64,000 nucleotides of DNA, taken from positions 1,736,001 through 1,800,000 of the forward strand of contig JARFXM010000010.1 of the NCBI GenBank assembly GCA_029532625.1. The letters run 5' to 3'. The number at the start of each line of letters is the position of its first letter. Within the stretch, counting starts at the first letter, position 1. This document shows, one piece after another, positions 22,599 to 33,574 of the stretch. Origin of the DNA: Lomentospora prolificans. Lineage: Eukaryota > Ascomycota > Sordariomycetes > Microascales > Microascaceae. A program made the position numbers and the translations under genes. A model generated the notes under the pieces. It made no database searches. It saw only the letters and a list, made by a program, of their open reading frames with translations, and was not told the DNA's origin.

Positions 22599-25500
22599 TT
22601 TGGCTTGGTTCTTGGTGTTGAATTTTGATCGTCTTTCTTTGGTTCGAGATCGAAGGTACGGGGAATTGACGATTGCTTCTTCAAGCAGGAATGGTGTTTT
22701 GATTGTTAAATTAAGTTTTTGGTTGATTGCCGAGGGTGTATAAACGAGTGTACTGGCTTTTATCGATCGATTCGGGAGTGTTCACCGGAAGCTCATGATA
22801 GTTGGCAGAGACGGCTTCATTCGAAGATCGAGCAGCGAAGGAAAGAACACCAAGGGGAGAAACAGAGTGGAAATGCCGCAAACTGGGGGAAGTAATTAAT
22901 GATATCCCATCGTGAGCGAGCGACCAAGGCTCAGGTTGCCTACCCCCAGCCAAAAAGATACATCCAAGTCTATAAAGGCAGGGGGGTTACCAGTTACTCC
23001 CGGGCTTACAACGTATTACATGTATACTCCAGGATGTCATCCGTTGTCAATGTCGCTGGTGCATGTGTGCGTGTCTGTGTGTGTGCCGTTCCATGTCCAC
23101 CATGTGCAACCACCGCACGCTATCCTGGCATCCTAGCAATTTTAATATTAAAGAATTACCCTCTTGGAAGCACCTTCAGGTGGTGGGAATACACGTATAT
23201 TCGGGAAGGTGGGATGAGGTGATGGGGCATGTTCTGCTTTTTCGGTAGGCAAAACCTGCTCGGATTGGTATGGCGTCCGTTTTTCTGCGCTCAGGAACAA
23301 GACGTTGCGCGCAAGGAAGAGGAGAGGGATGACTTGTCAGGCCAACGCGAGCTGCAGGGCTAGGCCAGGAACGTGCAAAGCGTGCAGGGGAGAGGGTTCG
23401 CAGGGTCGCATCGCGATTGGGGAGGTCAGACGCAATTGGACGAGCAAGATTAGATGATTAGCTCGAGGCTGTTATTTTCAGGATGTATTATTGCCTTCAA
23501 GTGCGAGCGGACAAGTACCGGTACACCACGTCATAGCGGCGCTAGTACCTTGATCTGGCTCTTCCTACCTGAGTTATCCCATAAACCTCTATTATTTGAA
23601 TCCTCGAGAAGGGAAAGGGGAAGACATCTGCAAAGACATTGTCAACGCACGGCCACGGGTAGCCATACTACTCCGCTTCAGACCATGCTTTTGACAGAGC
23701 TTATACAGGGTACATGGGAATGCAGCAGCCCTAATCGGGGTCAGGCGTTAGCGGACACGCGCGGCATGCGTCATTCGTCTTCTCGAGGCCAGCAGGCATT
23801 CGGGGCGACGCTGACCTCGGATCCAGACACTTGGAGCGGATAGGTCGAGGCGATCTGGGAATCCGGCGGATAGCTCGGAGCGAGAGGGGCTGTCCTCAGG
23901 TGGCTCTGTCGGCCTCGAAGGGGACGGGACCCTTCGAGCGGACAATAGCGTAGGCTTAGGCCCACACCAGCCTAACCCAAACTGCCAGAAGGTGACGAAT
24001 TTCGGGTCGAGATACTTGTAATAGAGCATGGGCTTGTGCGGGGAGGAGTCGGGTGGGCAATTTTAGGAAGCAGGAGTCCTGTTGTACCAGGAGGAGTACC
24101 CTTTAGTTGAAGGATCTCGGGAAAGGCTCTTGGCGGGTCTCCACTCGACGATCTAAGGCTGTCATGGAAACCCATGCTGGCCGTTGGCGAATATCATCGC
24201 TAAATCAATGGAACATGGTTCTCGTCTTTTTTTGGTCTCGGAGACTTTGCCCAAGGACTGGAAAGTTTGAGCAAGTATCCACGATCGGACGAGACGCCAT
24301 GGGAGGACACGTCAGGTTTTGTGCAGCCATCAACTCAGCTCTGTACCTTGGTATAGGCTTACTCATTCACAGATACCGCCAGGCCCTAGACCCATCAAGT
24401 ACCAATTGATTCCCCCAACGCCAGTGACAGCCTGCCCTTCGAGGACACTAAGACACACGACCAGTCTGTCCTGTCACCTGCACAGTCATCAATTGATCAA
24501 TCCAGCATTGGATTCGACCCGCCCACCACGAGTGCGACTTGACGGTTGTGCTTTTTGCCGACACTCTTACTGATTAGCATATTGATCACTCTGCCTCGCA
24601 GGCCCACTCTGCCTTTCCTAAAGGGAGACCGTGGCTTCGCCCAGGACCCGTTTCTCGCATTTGATGACGACGAACCCACTGCTAATGTCCCGAGGTCCCA
24701 AGACAGAGCGATCGCCAATGGATAAAAGCGTCCGCCTCCCAGCCCGCACTCGATTTCTGCTGTCTTGGGACGAAACTTGATGCTCCAGGGTCGTAGCCCG
24801 TCGCGGCTGGAGCTATCGATGTGCTTGTTCAATCAATAGGGGGGTGCGCTCCTCCGTGATTGGGATCAGCAATGGCGGGCGATCGTGCACGACGCGGGAT
24901 CGATGCTTCTCCTGTGGCTTTAGTCGTTTCGAGTAACGGTTGACCAAATTCCTTGGTCAGCCACTTCACGTGAGCTTCGAGGCGAGCCGATCCCATCCTC
25001 TCAATTCCGGGGCAGAGACTTGATGGATTCGTTTTGTTGCAGGTCTAGCATTTTTCACCAGCTGCCGGGTAGCTAGCTCATTTGACTCGGTCGCATTCCT
25101 CAATCCGGATGAGATCACAGTTGTCACATGGCCAATGCCCCCAATGTCTCTCATGTGGCGTCGGTTGTTGTCATCCGTCTCAAGGAGGGTTTGCTAGCTC
25201 ATGCTGCTGGCTCTAAAGGACAACACGCGTCAGGAGGAGAGGAGTATTGTAGTTCTTAGCATGGCATGGCGGTTTACTTTTCCCATGCCCTCCGAACCGC
25301 CGTGTTCACCCACTCGAGATCATGCTCCGCCCGCTGGGAGACGAAAAAAACCTGGGGAACGTCAGCGACGAGAACAATTCAGGTCTGGCTTTCGCCCAAG
25401 TTATTGAAGGGTCAAAGTGCCTAGTCGAGCACTGTTAAGGACGCGGTTACTCTACCATTCGTCAACAATGCTTCTAAGCTCGGCAAGGCCTGTGGGAACC

Positions 25501-26207
25501 AGGCGCCGGCTTGCTCACAAGACACTTTGTCACCAATTCCTGTCTGACCATTGGTATTCGCGGCAACCAATTGACCTTTTATTTCCTAACCTGGCCAGGG
25601 GAAAAAAAAGAAAACGCGGAAGGTCCGTGGAAGCTTAGCCGTGAACACCATCCGCTTTTGAGATAGCTTAAACTTACTCAAGGGCTCGCGGTCTTCAGCG
25701 GTAATTGAATCGATAGACAAGGCCGCGGTTGTAAGCATACTGTGCCGGCGACAGAGCCTTCTCAAAGGGGTTCGCTCTCTTTGATAAGGCAGAGATGAGA
25801 TGAGATGGAATCTCGATTGCCTCGGTGCGACCTTCAGGCAATCCGTCAGGTGCCGTTCCCACCAAGTAAATCCCGTTTTGTTCGGGGAGATCGCCCTCGC
25901 TTGCTGCTAGTCTTGGGTCTTAGTTCTAAGTCGATCATTGGAGCACTACTCCACACCAGGCGAAATTCCAGGATTCGAACTGCGGGTCTCTGTTTCTCAT
26001 GCGGTGCTGAGAGCAGCCGATCCCTCCCTATCTCGTATCCAGAACATCGACACATCCAGGTCTGAACCAAGTGTGGCCACCGGCAGGCCGAAACACCACG
26101 GCGAATCAAAAGTAAAAACGCAGGAGCAAAATGCTAGTCAGGGACTGGAGGGATTTCTATGGCCTATAGACCCAATTCCTTGGACTTGAAGGACTGACAG
26201 GGGAAAC

Positions 26208-26271
<64 letters not shown>

Positions 26272-26483
26272 GTAGAAAGCGAACGCCCAAAGCCACACGA
26301 CCTGAATAAAGGCAGCTTCTCCTTCGCTTCGCTTTTTTATCCTTCCCCCTATCCTCTTGTTCGAGCGCCGTAAAACCTACGAACGCTTGATCTCCTCTTC
26401 GCTCTCTTTCTCAGTCACCGTTTTCGGCCGGACCGACACTCGCTTTTATTCTCCTTCCCCCCAACCCTTTCTTCCGGCCCAGC
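22599..26483. other. Gene-free stretch with a 62-nt A run
   Basis: Nearly 3.9 kb without a supportable gene. Short frames overlap on both strands and none shows a domain. The most striking element is a 62-nt adenine homopolymer at 26209-26270, 214 bp before the metalloprotease start. The last 200 bp are CT-rich, as is usual for a fungal promoter. Confidence 0.6.
26209..26270. repeat. 62-nt poly-A homopolymer
   Basis: An uninterrupted run of 62 adenines lies upstream of the metalloprotease gene. It may be a simple homopolymer expansion or the tail scar of a retroposed transcript. I saw no obvious coding or element remnant immediately to its left and could not establish a target-site duplication. 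The exact length should be treated as assembly-dependent. Confidence 0.85.
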
Positions 26484-27527
26484 ATGAATCTCACAAAGGT
26501 GGTCAACCTCGGACTCGCGGCCGGCGCGGCCATGGCTGCCGGCCGGCAGTGCGGTACCGAGGCTCCGACTGAGGAGAACTTCCGGATTGCTAAGATGATA
26601 GCTGAGAGGATTGGTACTCAGCGGGTTGCATCCCTTGCCAGTGCCGAACCTATCAATGTCGACATTTACGCTCACGTCGTTTCTGGTGCCAACAATTCCT
26701 ATGCCGGCTGGATTTCCGTACGCTCACCTACTCGACTTCCCAATTTCTAAGTCCCCCAACTAATCCTGTGATGTAGAATGATACTGTCCATGAGCAGGTC
26801 AAGGTCCTCAATGAGGACTACAACAAGACAGGGTTTTCCTTCACCCTGAAGGATGTCGACTGGACCATCAACACTACCTGGACCGTCAACAGTGAACCCA
26901 TGGAAATGAAGCGCGCGCTTCGCAAGGGGTCCTACAAGGACCTCAACATTTACTTCCTTGCCAACATTGACGGAAACTTGGGTTACTCGTATTACCCCAC
27001 TGCCGTAGAAAAGGGATCCAACGACTTCTACCGTGATGGGTGCGTGATTCTCGCCTCGTCAACCCCAGGTGGCAGATTGACGAACTATAACATGGGCAAG
27101 ACGGCGACGCACGAGGTGGGCCACTGGTTCGGACTGTTCCACACGTTTAACGGAGGTTGCAGCGATGTGGATGGAGATTATGTGAGCGATACGCCGGCGC
27201 AGATGAACGGGACGGAGGGATGTCCTGCCTCGAGGGATTCGTGTCCCGATAAGGAAGGCTTGGATCCCATCCACAACTACATGGACTACTCCTATGAGTG
27301 AGTGATCTCTTCACGATGTTTGGGTTTAATCATACAGTTTGTGCTGGGGAAGCTAACAAAGTTGGGGATAGCTCTTGCATGGAGGAGTTTACGGAAGGTC
27401 AGATGTAAGTTTTACTACTTTCTCGCCTATTTCCTCAGTGCGAGGGCAAGAGCGAGAGCGCTAACCAACGTGGAATAGCCAACGGATGAGGACCTACTGG
27501 GAGCAGTTCCGCGCCGACGCTGAATAA
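26484..27527 (+). CDS. Secreted M43-type zinc metalloprotease (MEP1-like)
   Basis: This is an extracellular endopeptidase of the pappalysin/cytophagalysin family, like fungal Mep1. The four exons are 26484-26717, 26777-27297, 27372-27404 and 27479-27527, giving 278 aa. Residues 1-19 form a signal peptide. The zinc site is the full metzincin motif HEVGHWFGLFH at 190-200. A Met-turn reading HNYMDYSYDSCMEEF follows, and it is assembled across the second intron, which supports that splice. The last exons encode GQIQRMRTYWEQFRA, which matches the family C-terminus. Several N-x-S/T sites are present (for example NNS and NTT). Length fits the short fungal members. The 33-nt third exon is easily missed: reading through its GTAAGT donor gives an immediate TAA. 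Confidence 0.93.
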
Positions 27528-28381
27528 GTCAATCTTGTTTTCGATGAGGCTGCAGGTCTGAGATGATGATGGCATTTGCCTCTTAACTACAATTACTGGA
27601 TAATTTTGGACAAACCAGTCGATGTGTAGCGCTTGGATATTTGTAGATGATGCATTGAGGTGAGATGACTGGATAGAGACTCTACATGAGATGTAATATA
27701 TCATTGAGCACGTATAATAGATCTATCAATAGAATGAGCGATCTTTTCTATTAATACAATACGTATCTGCATCATGAGGCTCAGGTCGCACAAGGACTGG
27801 CATGTTGGCATCGAAGCCCAGCGGTACATCATATGGAATTGCATTCAAACGCGATGAATGCAATGTAGTTCCGATGTCGCCGTAATGTTGCATCTTAGGA
27901 CGGAATTTGACCGTCAGTGATTCGCCAGAGCTCTGCTGACAGCTGTCGACACTGAGATGGGGGGGATAGATCACGTGAAAAGTACAATTCCATATTAATA
28001 TGCGTGGGGAGTACAAATGATATGGTTGGGGCGGAGAGCAGGGAGAAACATTCCGCTTCAGAGTTGATGCAAGAGACAGCACTTGATATCTACCGAACGG
28101 AGCACCCGCTCTAGGTTCGGACACATTCCACGTTAAACCATTTTCGCAAGCACTGACAACCCGAGCTATCCCCACCACCACCGTGGTGTCACTTGCACCT
28201 CTGCAACCGCTTCTTGCCCCTGCCCCTGCTTTTCTCACTGCTTCTTCCTACCCTTGGTCGTCGTCCATATATGAAAAACTCCCTTTTTTCCTCGTCAGCC
28301 GGACGTTGAGTTGACGGACAATCTTACCGTATAACCACCACCCACGACATAGTCGAAGCAAGAGCCCGAGAAACGGCCACC
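27528..28381. other. Intergenic, metalloprotease to dap1
   Basis: Contains the metalloprotease 3' UTR and the dap1 promoter. A 170-codon minus-strand frame at 27726-28238 is open but shows no motif or start context that I trust. Confidence 0.55.
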
Positions 28382-28977
28382 ATGGAATACACACAGCAGC
28401 GCATGGCGCAGGAGGCCGCAAAGCACGTAGAGACCTCGTACGCGCTCTCATTCCTCTCCGTCCACTCCTTGCTTAACCCCGAAAACTAACCCGCAGCATC
28501 CGCAGCACCTCCCTCCTCACGCCCCTCAACACCATCCTGCTCGGCCTCGTCGTCTACGTCGGCTACCAACTGTTCAAGACCACCCCGCCGCCCTCCCTCC
28601 CCAAGGCGGACCCTCCGACCGTCTTCCGCACCTTCACGCCGCGCACGCTCCTAGAGAACAACGGCGCCGACGGTAAGCCCATCTACCTCGCCATTCGGGG
28701 CCGCGTCTTCGACGTCTCGCGCAAGCCTCACTTCTACGGCCCTGGCGGCCCTTACGAGAACTTTGCGGGCAGGGACGCCACGAGGGGACTGGCCAAGGGC
28801 AGCTTCGACAAGGAGATGTTGACCGAGGATCTGGATGGGCCGCTGGACAAGTTGGAGGGGTTGGGGCCGGATGATATGGAAACTTTGGCGGGCTGGGAGG
28901 AAAGCTTTTCGGGGAATTATCCTGTTATTGGGAGGCTGGTTTCTGTGGAGGAGTTTAATGCTTTGCAGAAGGATTGA
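28382..28977 (+). CDS. dap1: Dap1-like membrane-associated progesterone receptor protein
   Basis: This is a cytochrome-b5-like haem-binding protein of the MAPR/Dap1 family. In yeasts, family members bind haem and support sterol-synthesis P450s such as Erg11 at the ER. Exons 28382-28437 and 28497-28977 join to 178 aa. An N-terminal hydrophobic anchor spans about residues 27-45. After a Pro-rich linker the b5-like domain begins at VFRTFTPRTL. It shows YLAIRGRVFDVSRKPHFYGP and PYENFAGRDATRGLAKGSF, the MAPR signature region with its conserved tyrosines, and ends near YPVIGRLVSVEEF. Length and topology match the family. The short first exon encodes only the cytosolic or lumenal leader. Confidence 0.93.
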
Positions 28978-29902
28978 GATGGTGGGGATGGGGAGCTGTG
29001 TTAGGGAGAGCTGTGTAGGAAGAGTTGCTGGGCCGATGGGAAGGCATTGGATTACATGGAGGGGTTTTCAAAACGGAGTCTTTGGTATTTGGGATTTGAG
29101 TTTATATCTGTATATCGGTATACTCTTTCAAGGACTTTTCGGCCTTCTTTCGGGGATTAATGGTTGTGTCAATTAGATGTTCTATATCGATGCGTGAAGG
29201 GCTTGTCGTGAGTTTGGCGGGCGCGATATCGCCGAGGCAGCCGCTGAAGGAACAACTGAGGGTGTCAGGTTGCATTCATGCTTCCCGCATTCTCTTTCTA
29301 AGCATTGAATATCCGCCAATCGAGGATTGATAGTGGCTCGCAATGGGGATCGTCATCCGTGCCGGACCAAAGTTCCGAGTCCTGCCTCGACTTTTACCGT
29401 TGGATTAAGCCGATCGGCGGGTTAGTACCGCTTTCTTTCGAGGAAAACTCGTCGCAACGGCCTCGACCAGGATTCTCCTTCAGAATTGCTTTCCTTGCGC
29501 TATTCCAAAGATGTAACATCGTATTATGCATTTGAATCCTGGAGCCCAGTTCCGTGGGGTACACCATCAATCCCAGGCTGGCCTTCTTCGTCTTGGGGCC
29601 GTCCGGTTGGATCGGCTAGGGTGATATTAACAACTGCATGGAAACCGGACCGTAGGGCGCGTGAATAATGGCTCAACAGCCGGGAAGAATTGATTGCACA
29701 ATGGATGGGACGACGGATGAACACTGTTGATTTAAATAGAATATGGGTTACGCGTCGGATAACACCTTTCCCCCCCGAGGGATCTTGCGAACATTGCTTC
29801 TATTTAAACATCAATTGATACCAATTCAGTCGGCGGATTTCAACTGCGGGTTTGATGCGCAGTTGGGTATAGAATATCAGGGTGCGATTGAGGCTTGCGA
29901 AA
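28978..29902. other. Intergenic, dap1 to FAD oxidase
   Basis: Holds the dap1 3' UTR and the promoter of the FAD oxidase. A TATTTAAAC TATA-like element lies near 29801-29809, about 100 bp before the oxidase ATG. Confidence 0.6.
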
Positions 29903-31587
29903 ATGCGCAAATCGGTTATTGTTGGGGGGCTCGCCCCTCTACTCCTCCCCTCGGCGTCTGCTCGAGCAAGCTACATCCCCATCAGGGAGTGCATGGGAAA
30001 TGCTTCAGTTCCGTTTGACGTGCCCGATAGCGACGATTGGGCACTGGACGTTGCACCTTTCAACGAGCGGCTTCCCTACACGCCTATCGCCATCGCAGTG
30101 CCGCGCACGGTCGAACACATTGAAGACGCCGTGAAGTGCGCTGTGGGGCTGGGTGTCAAGGTAGCCGCCAAATGTGGCGGGCACAGCTACGCCTCGCTTG
30201 GCCTCGGCGGCGAGGATGGGCACTTGGTTATAGAGATGGACCGGATGCACGATGTGACGCTGTCCGAAGATGGAGAAACGGCGGTGATCCAGGGCGGCGC
30301 GCGGTTGGGGCACGTGGCAACGGAGCTTTGGGAGCAAGGAGGAAGAGCAATCTCTCATGGGACTTGTCCTGGGTGTGTATCCTCCTATGGCGAAAAGGGA
30401 GAGCCGGCACTGACACAATCCACAGAGTAGGGATCAGCGGGCATGCGCTCCACGGAGGCTTCGGCATGAGCTCCTACACCCACGGCCTCGCTCTTGATTG
30501 GATCCTCAGCGCCACCGTCGTCCTCGCCAACGGCACGACGGTACGCGCGTCGGCAGACGAGAACGCGGACCTCTTTTGGGCGCTGAGGGGAGCCGGCGGA
30601 TCAATGGGCATCGTGGCAGAATACGAGTTTGCGACGTTTGAGCCCGTCGAGGAGTACACGCACTTTGAGGCGACCTTGAACTGGACGGATCCGGATAGCA
30701 TTGTTGACGGGTGGCTGGAGCTGCAGGCGTGGGGCGAGGAGGAGATGCCGCGGGAGATGAACATGAGGTTTAGCGTCGATATGCGAGGCGTGATGCTTGA
30801 TGGTCTGTATCACGGAAGCCAGTCGGATATGGAGGATGTAGTGCTCCCGTTGCTAGAGAGGGTGGGCGGTGGTGTGATTACTTCGAACGTTACTTTTGAC
30901 TGGTTTGGGCAGCTCGGGCAGTATGCCTATACTAAGGATCTGAACCTTACGCACCCATATAACCAGGTGAGTTGTCGTTTTGCGAATGTTGGATGACTGC
31001 GACTAACATTGGATCTCTAGCACGAAACGTTTTACGCCAAGTCGCTCTTCACGCACGCCCTCCCCCGCGAAGCTATAGCGTCTTTCATCTCCTACACCCT
31101 AACCAACGCCAGCGCCATCCTCCAAGATACTTCCCGCGCTCAGCCTGCCAAACCATCTGAACCAGGCGAACCCTCCGCTGATCCGCCTCGAGCCCAACCC
31201 CCTTTCCTATCCAGCCGTTTCTGGTGGATCCTCGTCGACATTCACGGCGGCGCAAACTCGTACGTCTCGCAAGAAGTCGCTCACGATTCCACGTCTTATG
31301 CGCACCGCGACAAGCTTCTCCTGTTCCAGTTCTACGATCGTTCCTTTGGGGCCTACCCCCCTGGCGAGGAGCCGTTCAAATTGCTGGACGGGTTTGTGGA
31401 TTCGATCACGGCCCACTTGGATGAGGGGGACTGGGGCATGTATATCAATTACGCGGACCCGAGGGTGGAGGATGTTGCGGAGGAGGTGTACTGGGGCGAG
31501 AATGTGGAGAGGTTGAGGGGGATTAAGAGGGAATTTGACCCGGACGATGTGTTTTCTAATCCGCTGGGCATCAAACCCGCTGTGTAA
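29903..31587 (+). CDS. Secreted AA7/BBE-type FAD-linked oxidase
   Basis: This is a vanillyl-alcohol-oxidase-fold flavoprotein of the glucooligosaccharide/chitooligosaccharide oxidase and berberine-bridge group (CAZy AA7). Such enzymes oxidise sugars or secondary metabolites with O2 and release H2O2. Exons 29903-30372, 30426-30966 and 31021-31587 join to 525 aa. Residues 1-20 form a signal peptide. The FAD_binding_4 region carries KCGGHSYASLG, with His94, and ISHGTCPGVGISGHALHGG, with Cys155. These are the two residues that tether FAD in the bicovalent members. The C-terminal BBE segment reads YINYADP...YWGENVERL...FDPDDVFSNPLGI. The start was set at the second in-frame initiator, because the upstream one is a GTG that would spoil the signal peptide. 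A Pro/Ser-rich insert lies at the start of exon 3. Substrate is not predictable. Confidence 0.93.
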
Positions 31588-31665
31588 ACGGAGAATGAGA
31601 GTGGACTTGGAAGTAGTTTACATGTATGCTCACTACTCAATATAGATACAGGCCATAGAACGATG
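31588..31665. other. Short spacer before P450 relic
   Basis: Contains the FAD oxidase 3' end; nothing else is seen. Confidence 0.5.
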
Positions 31666-31952
31666 CTACAAGAGTTCCGGGTTTCCAGTAGACACCCACT
31701 GGAAAATCTGCTCCAACGATCTCCATAACTCCCATGTAAAATTCAAGGAGCCCGAGGTGTAGACGCCATGTTTAAAAGACCCTACTTTGCGTGAGAACTC
31801 ATTTCTATCGTGCTTGATGATGGTAGACCCATCCTCTCCGGGCAGGAATTCCCAGTCGAAGTTCCAGACGATATGAGCGACCGCAATTCTCATGACTGCC
31901 ATGGCGAGCCACCTACCAGGACATTCGTGGCGACAAAAGAAATATCTAGCCT
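31666..31952 (-). pseudogene. Cytochrome P450 C-terminal relic
   Basis: In frame from 31952 to the stop at 31666, the translation carries HECPGRWLAMAVMRIAVAHI followed by WNFDWEFLPGED. This is the haem-thiolate cysteine and helix L of a fungal microsomal P450. The segment before the cysteine is short and abnormal: it reads ARYFFCRHEC instead of the expected F-x-x-G-x-(R/H)-x-C, and the conserved glycine is replaced by Cys. A splice-acceptor-like ACAG precedes it. No I-helix, ExxR or PERF motif is found upstream on this strand, so only the final portion of about 95 codons survives. It sits between the FAD oxidase and the lactate dehydrogenase and is most likely a dead fragment. Confidence 0.7.
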
Positions 31953-32469
31953 CTGTACAAAAGGTTTTTGAAAAGGCTTCGGTTGTCCATAAGTGAGTCC
32001 GACGAGGATGACTCGGCCGATTAGATGGCTCGGCCGATGGACACGTTTGAAAAGACCAAACTTCTCTTGGAACAAACTGAATGCATGGAACTATATAACA
32101 GGTGAAGAACAGGTGAAGACAGCAACAGAAAAGAAGAGTCCTGGAGAATCGGAGCTCAAGAGGTATCCCGTATATCTAATCCCAAACTCCAGAGATTCTA
32201 TGCCAATCCTGCCCAACGTTGTACAAACGAGAAACTGATATCCTTCAAAAACAGGTATCCGAACCCTTGGTAGGTCTAAATATACAAGCTCTCTCTCGTA
32301 CCAGCCAGCGAAATGAAGCTTGGAGTGAGGAGCCTTGGTGAGTACGTATCAAAACAGAGAGAGAAGCAGATACGAGGGCAAGTGTAGTAGAAACAATATA
32401 ACAAGAGGACAGAAAACCAAACAGAACGCCTCAATAGTTGGGCAAGATGGGCCAAAATCCAAAAGACTT
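31953..32469. other. Spacer between P450 relic and lactate dehydrogenase
   Basis: No coding sequence recognised. I searched it for upstream P450 motifs and found none. The right end is the 3' UTR of the minus-strand dehydrogenase gene. Confidence 0.5.
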
Positions 32470-33574
32470 TCAAGTCTGAAGAGGATCCACGAGCGAGTTG
32501 ATGGCCTCCTTGATCTGGAGCGCGGAACTCCTCAGCGACTCTTCCTCCTCGGGCTCCAAAACGAGCCTCGAGACCATCCTGGCGCCCTTGCTGTTCACCC
32601 TCGCCGGCACGCTAAGGCATATATCCTCGACGCCGGCATACGTCCCGACCCTCGAGACGGTGAGCAGGGAGTCCTCGCTCCTGACGATGGCCTGCACAAT
32701 GGTGGTCAATGCAGAGGCAATAGCGAAATCCGTAACGCCCTTGCGCTTGATGATTTCGTAGGCCGCCTGCTTGGTCCTAGTAGCGCACGCGCGTACCGCC
32801 TTCTCATCATATGGCATGTCGGCGCCTTGGCAAAAGTCGCGCAGCCGCATACCCTGTATGGTGGCGAGCGACCACGGCACAACCTCGGAGTCGCCGTGCT
32901 CGCCGATGACGAATGCGTTGACGGACTTGGGGTTGACGTCGAACATGGCGCCGACTTCTGTCTGGAGCCGGGCGGAGTCCAAGACGGTGCCCGAGCCGAT
33001 GACCCGGTGCGAGGGGAAACCGGAGAGCTTGTAAGCGAGGTAGGTGCACACGTCGACGGGGTTGGTGGCGATGATGAGGATGGTCTTGGGTGCGTGATAG
33101 GCAACCTCGGGGATGATCTTTTGATAGATGGAGGCGTTGGCCTGTAGAAGCTCTAGGCGGGTTTGTCCAGGCTTCTGGTTGACACCAGCGGTGACGATGA
33201 CCACGGCGGCGTCGTAGAGGTCTCGGTAGCTGCCGGCGTAGACACGGGTCTGGCTGGAGAGCGGGACGGCGTGGGAGATGTCCATGGCCTCGCCCTCGGC
33301 CTTGGGGTGGTTCACGTCGATGATGACGATCTCGGCAGCCAGGCCGCTGAGCATGAGGGCGTAGGCGGTGGAGGCACCGACATTTCCGGCTCCGATGACG
33401 GCGATTTTGATGGGCTGAGGAGATGAATGGTAAGCTAGATGTTCGAAGCGTGATGACAAGGGTCTGGAGAGTGCAGATGCGAGCAGCCCAGGGTGTGTGT
33501 ACCTTGAAGGGACAGTACCGCGAGTACACGATGACTTGGCCGTTGATACTTTCTGTTGCAAACAGCGAACCCAT
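32470..33574 (-). CDS. L-lactate dehydrogenase
   Basis: This is an NAD-dependent 2-hydroxyacid dehydrogenase that interconverts pyruvate and L-lactate in the cytosol. Exon 1 is 33574-33503 (24 codons) and exon 2 is 33414-32470. They join in phase 0 to 338 aa, exactly placing PIKIAVIGAGNVG after the short leader. The Rossmann GxGxxG is at 32-37. The specificity loop reads VNQKPGQTR with Gln104; malate dehydrogenases carry Arg at this point. Catalytic and binding residues follow: Arg110, TNPVDV, Arg173 in LDSAR, and His197 in IGEHGDS. The leader (MGSLFATESINGQVIVYSRY) extends beyond the bacterial-type core. Starts further upstream in intron frames are artefacts. A TATATATA element lies about 170 bp before the ATG. 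Length and motifs indicate an active enzyme. Confidence 0.94.

Noticed and set aside
25960..26040. tRNA-like GATTCGAAC word
   Set aside because: The flanking bases do not form a five-pair T stem and no anticodon or acceptor stem can be drawn.
27726..28238. 170-codon minus-strand frame between metalloprotease and dap1
   Set aside because: Open but without recognisable domain or start context; it lies across the metalloprotease 3' region and dap1 promoter.
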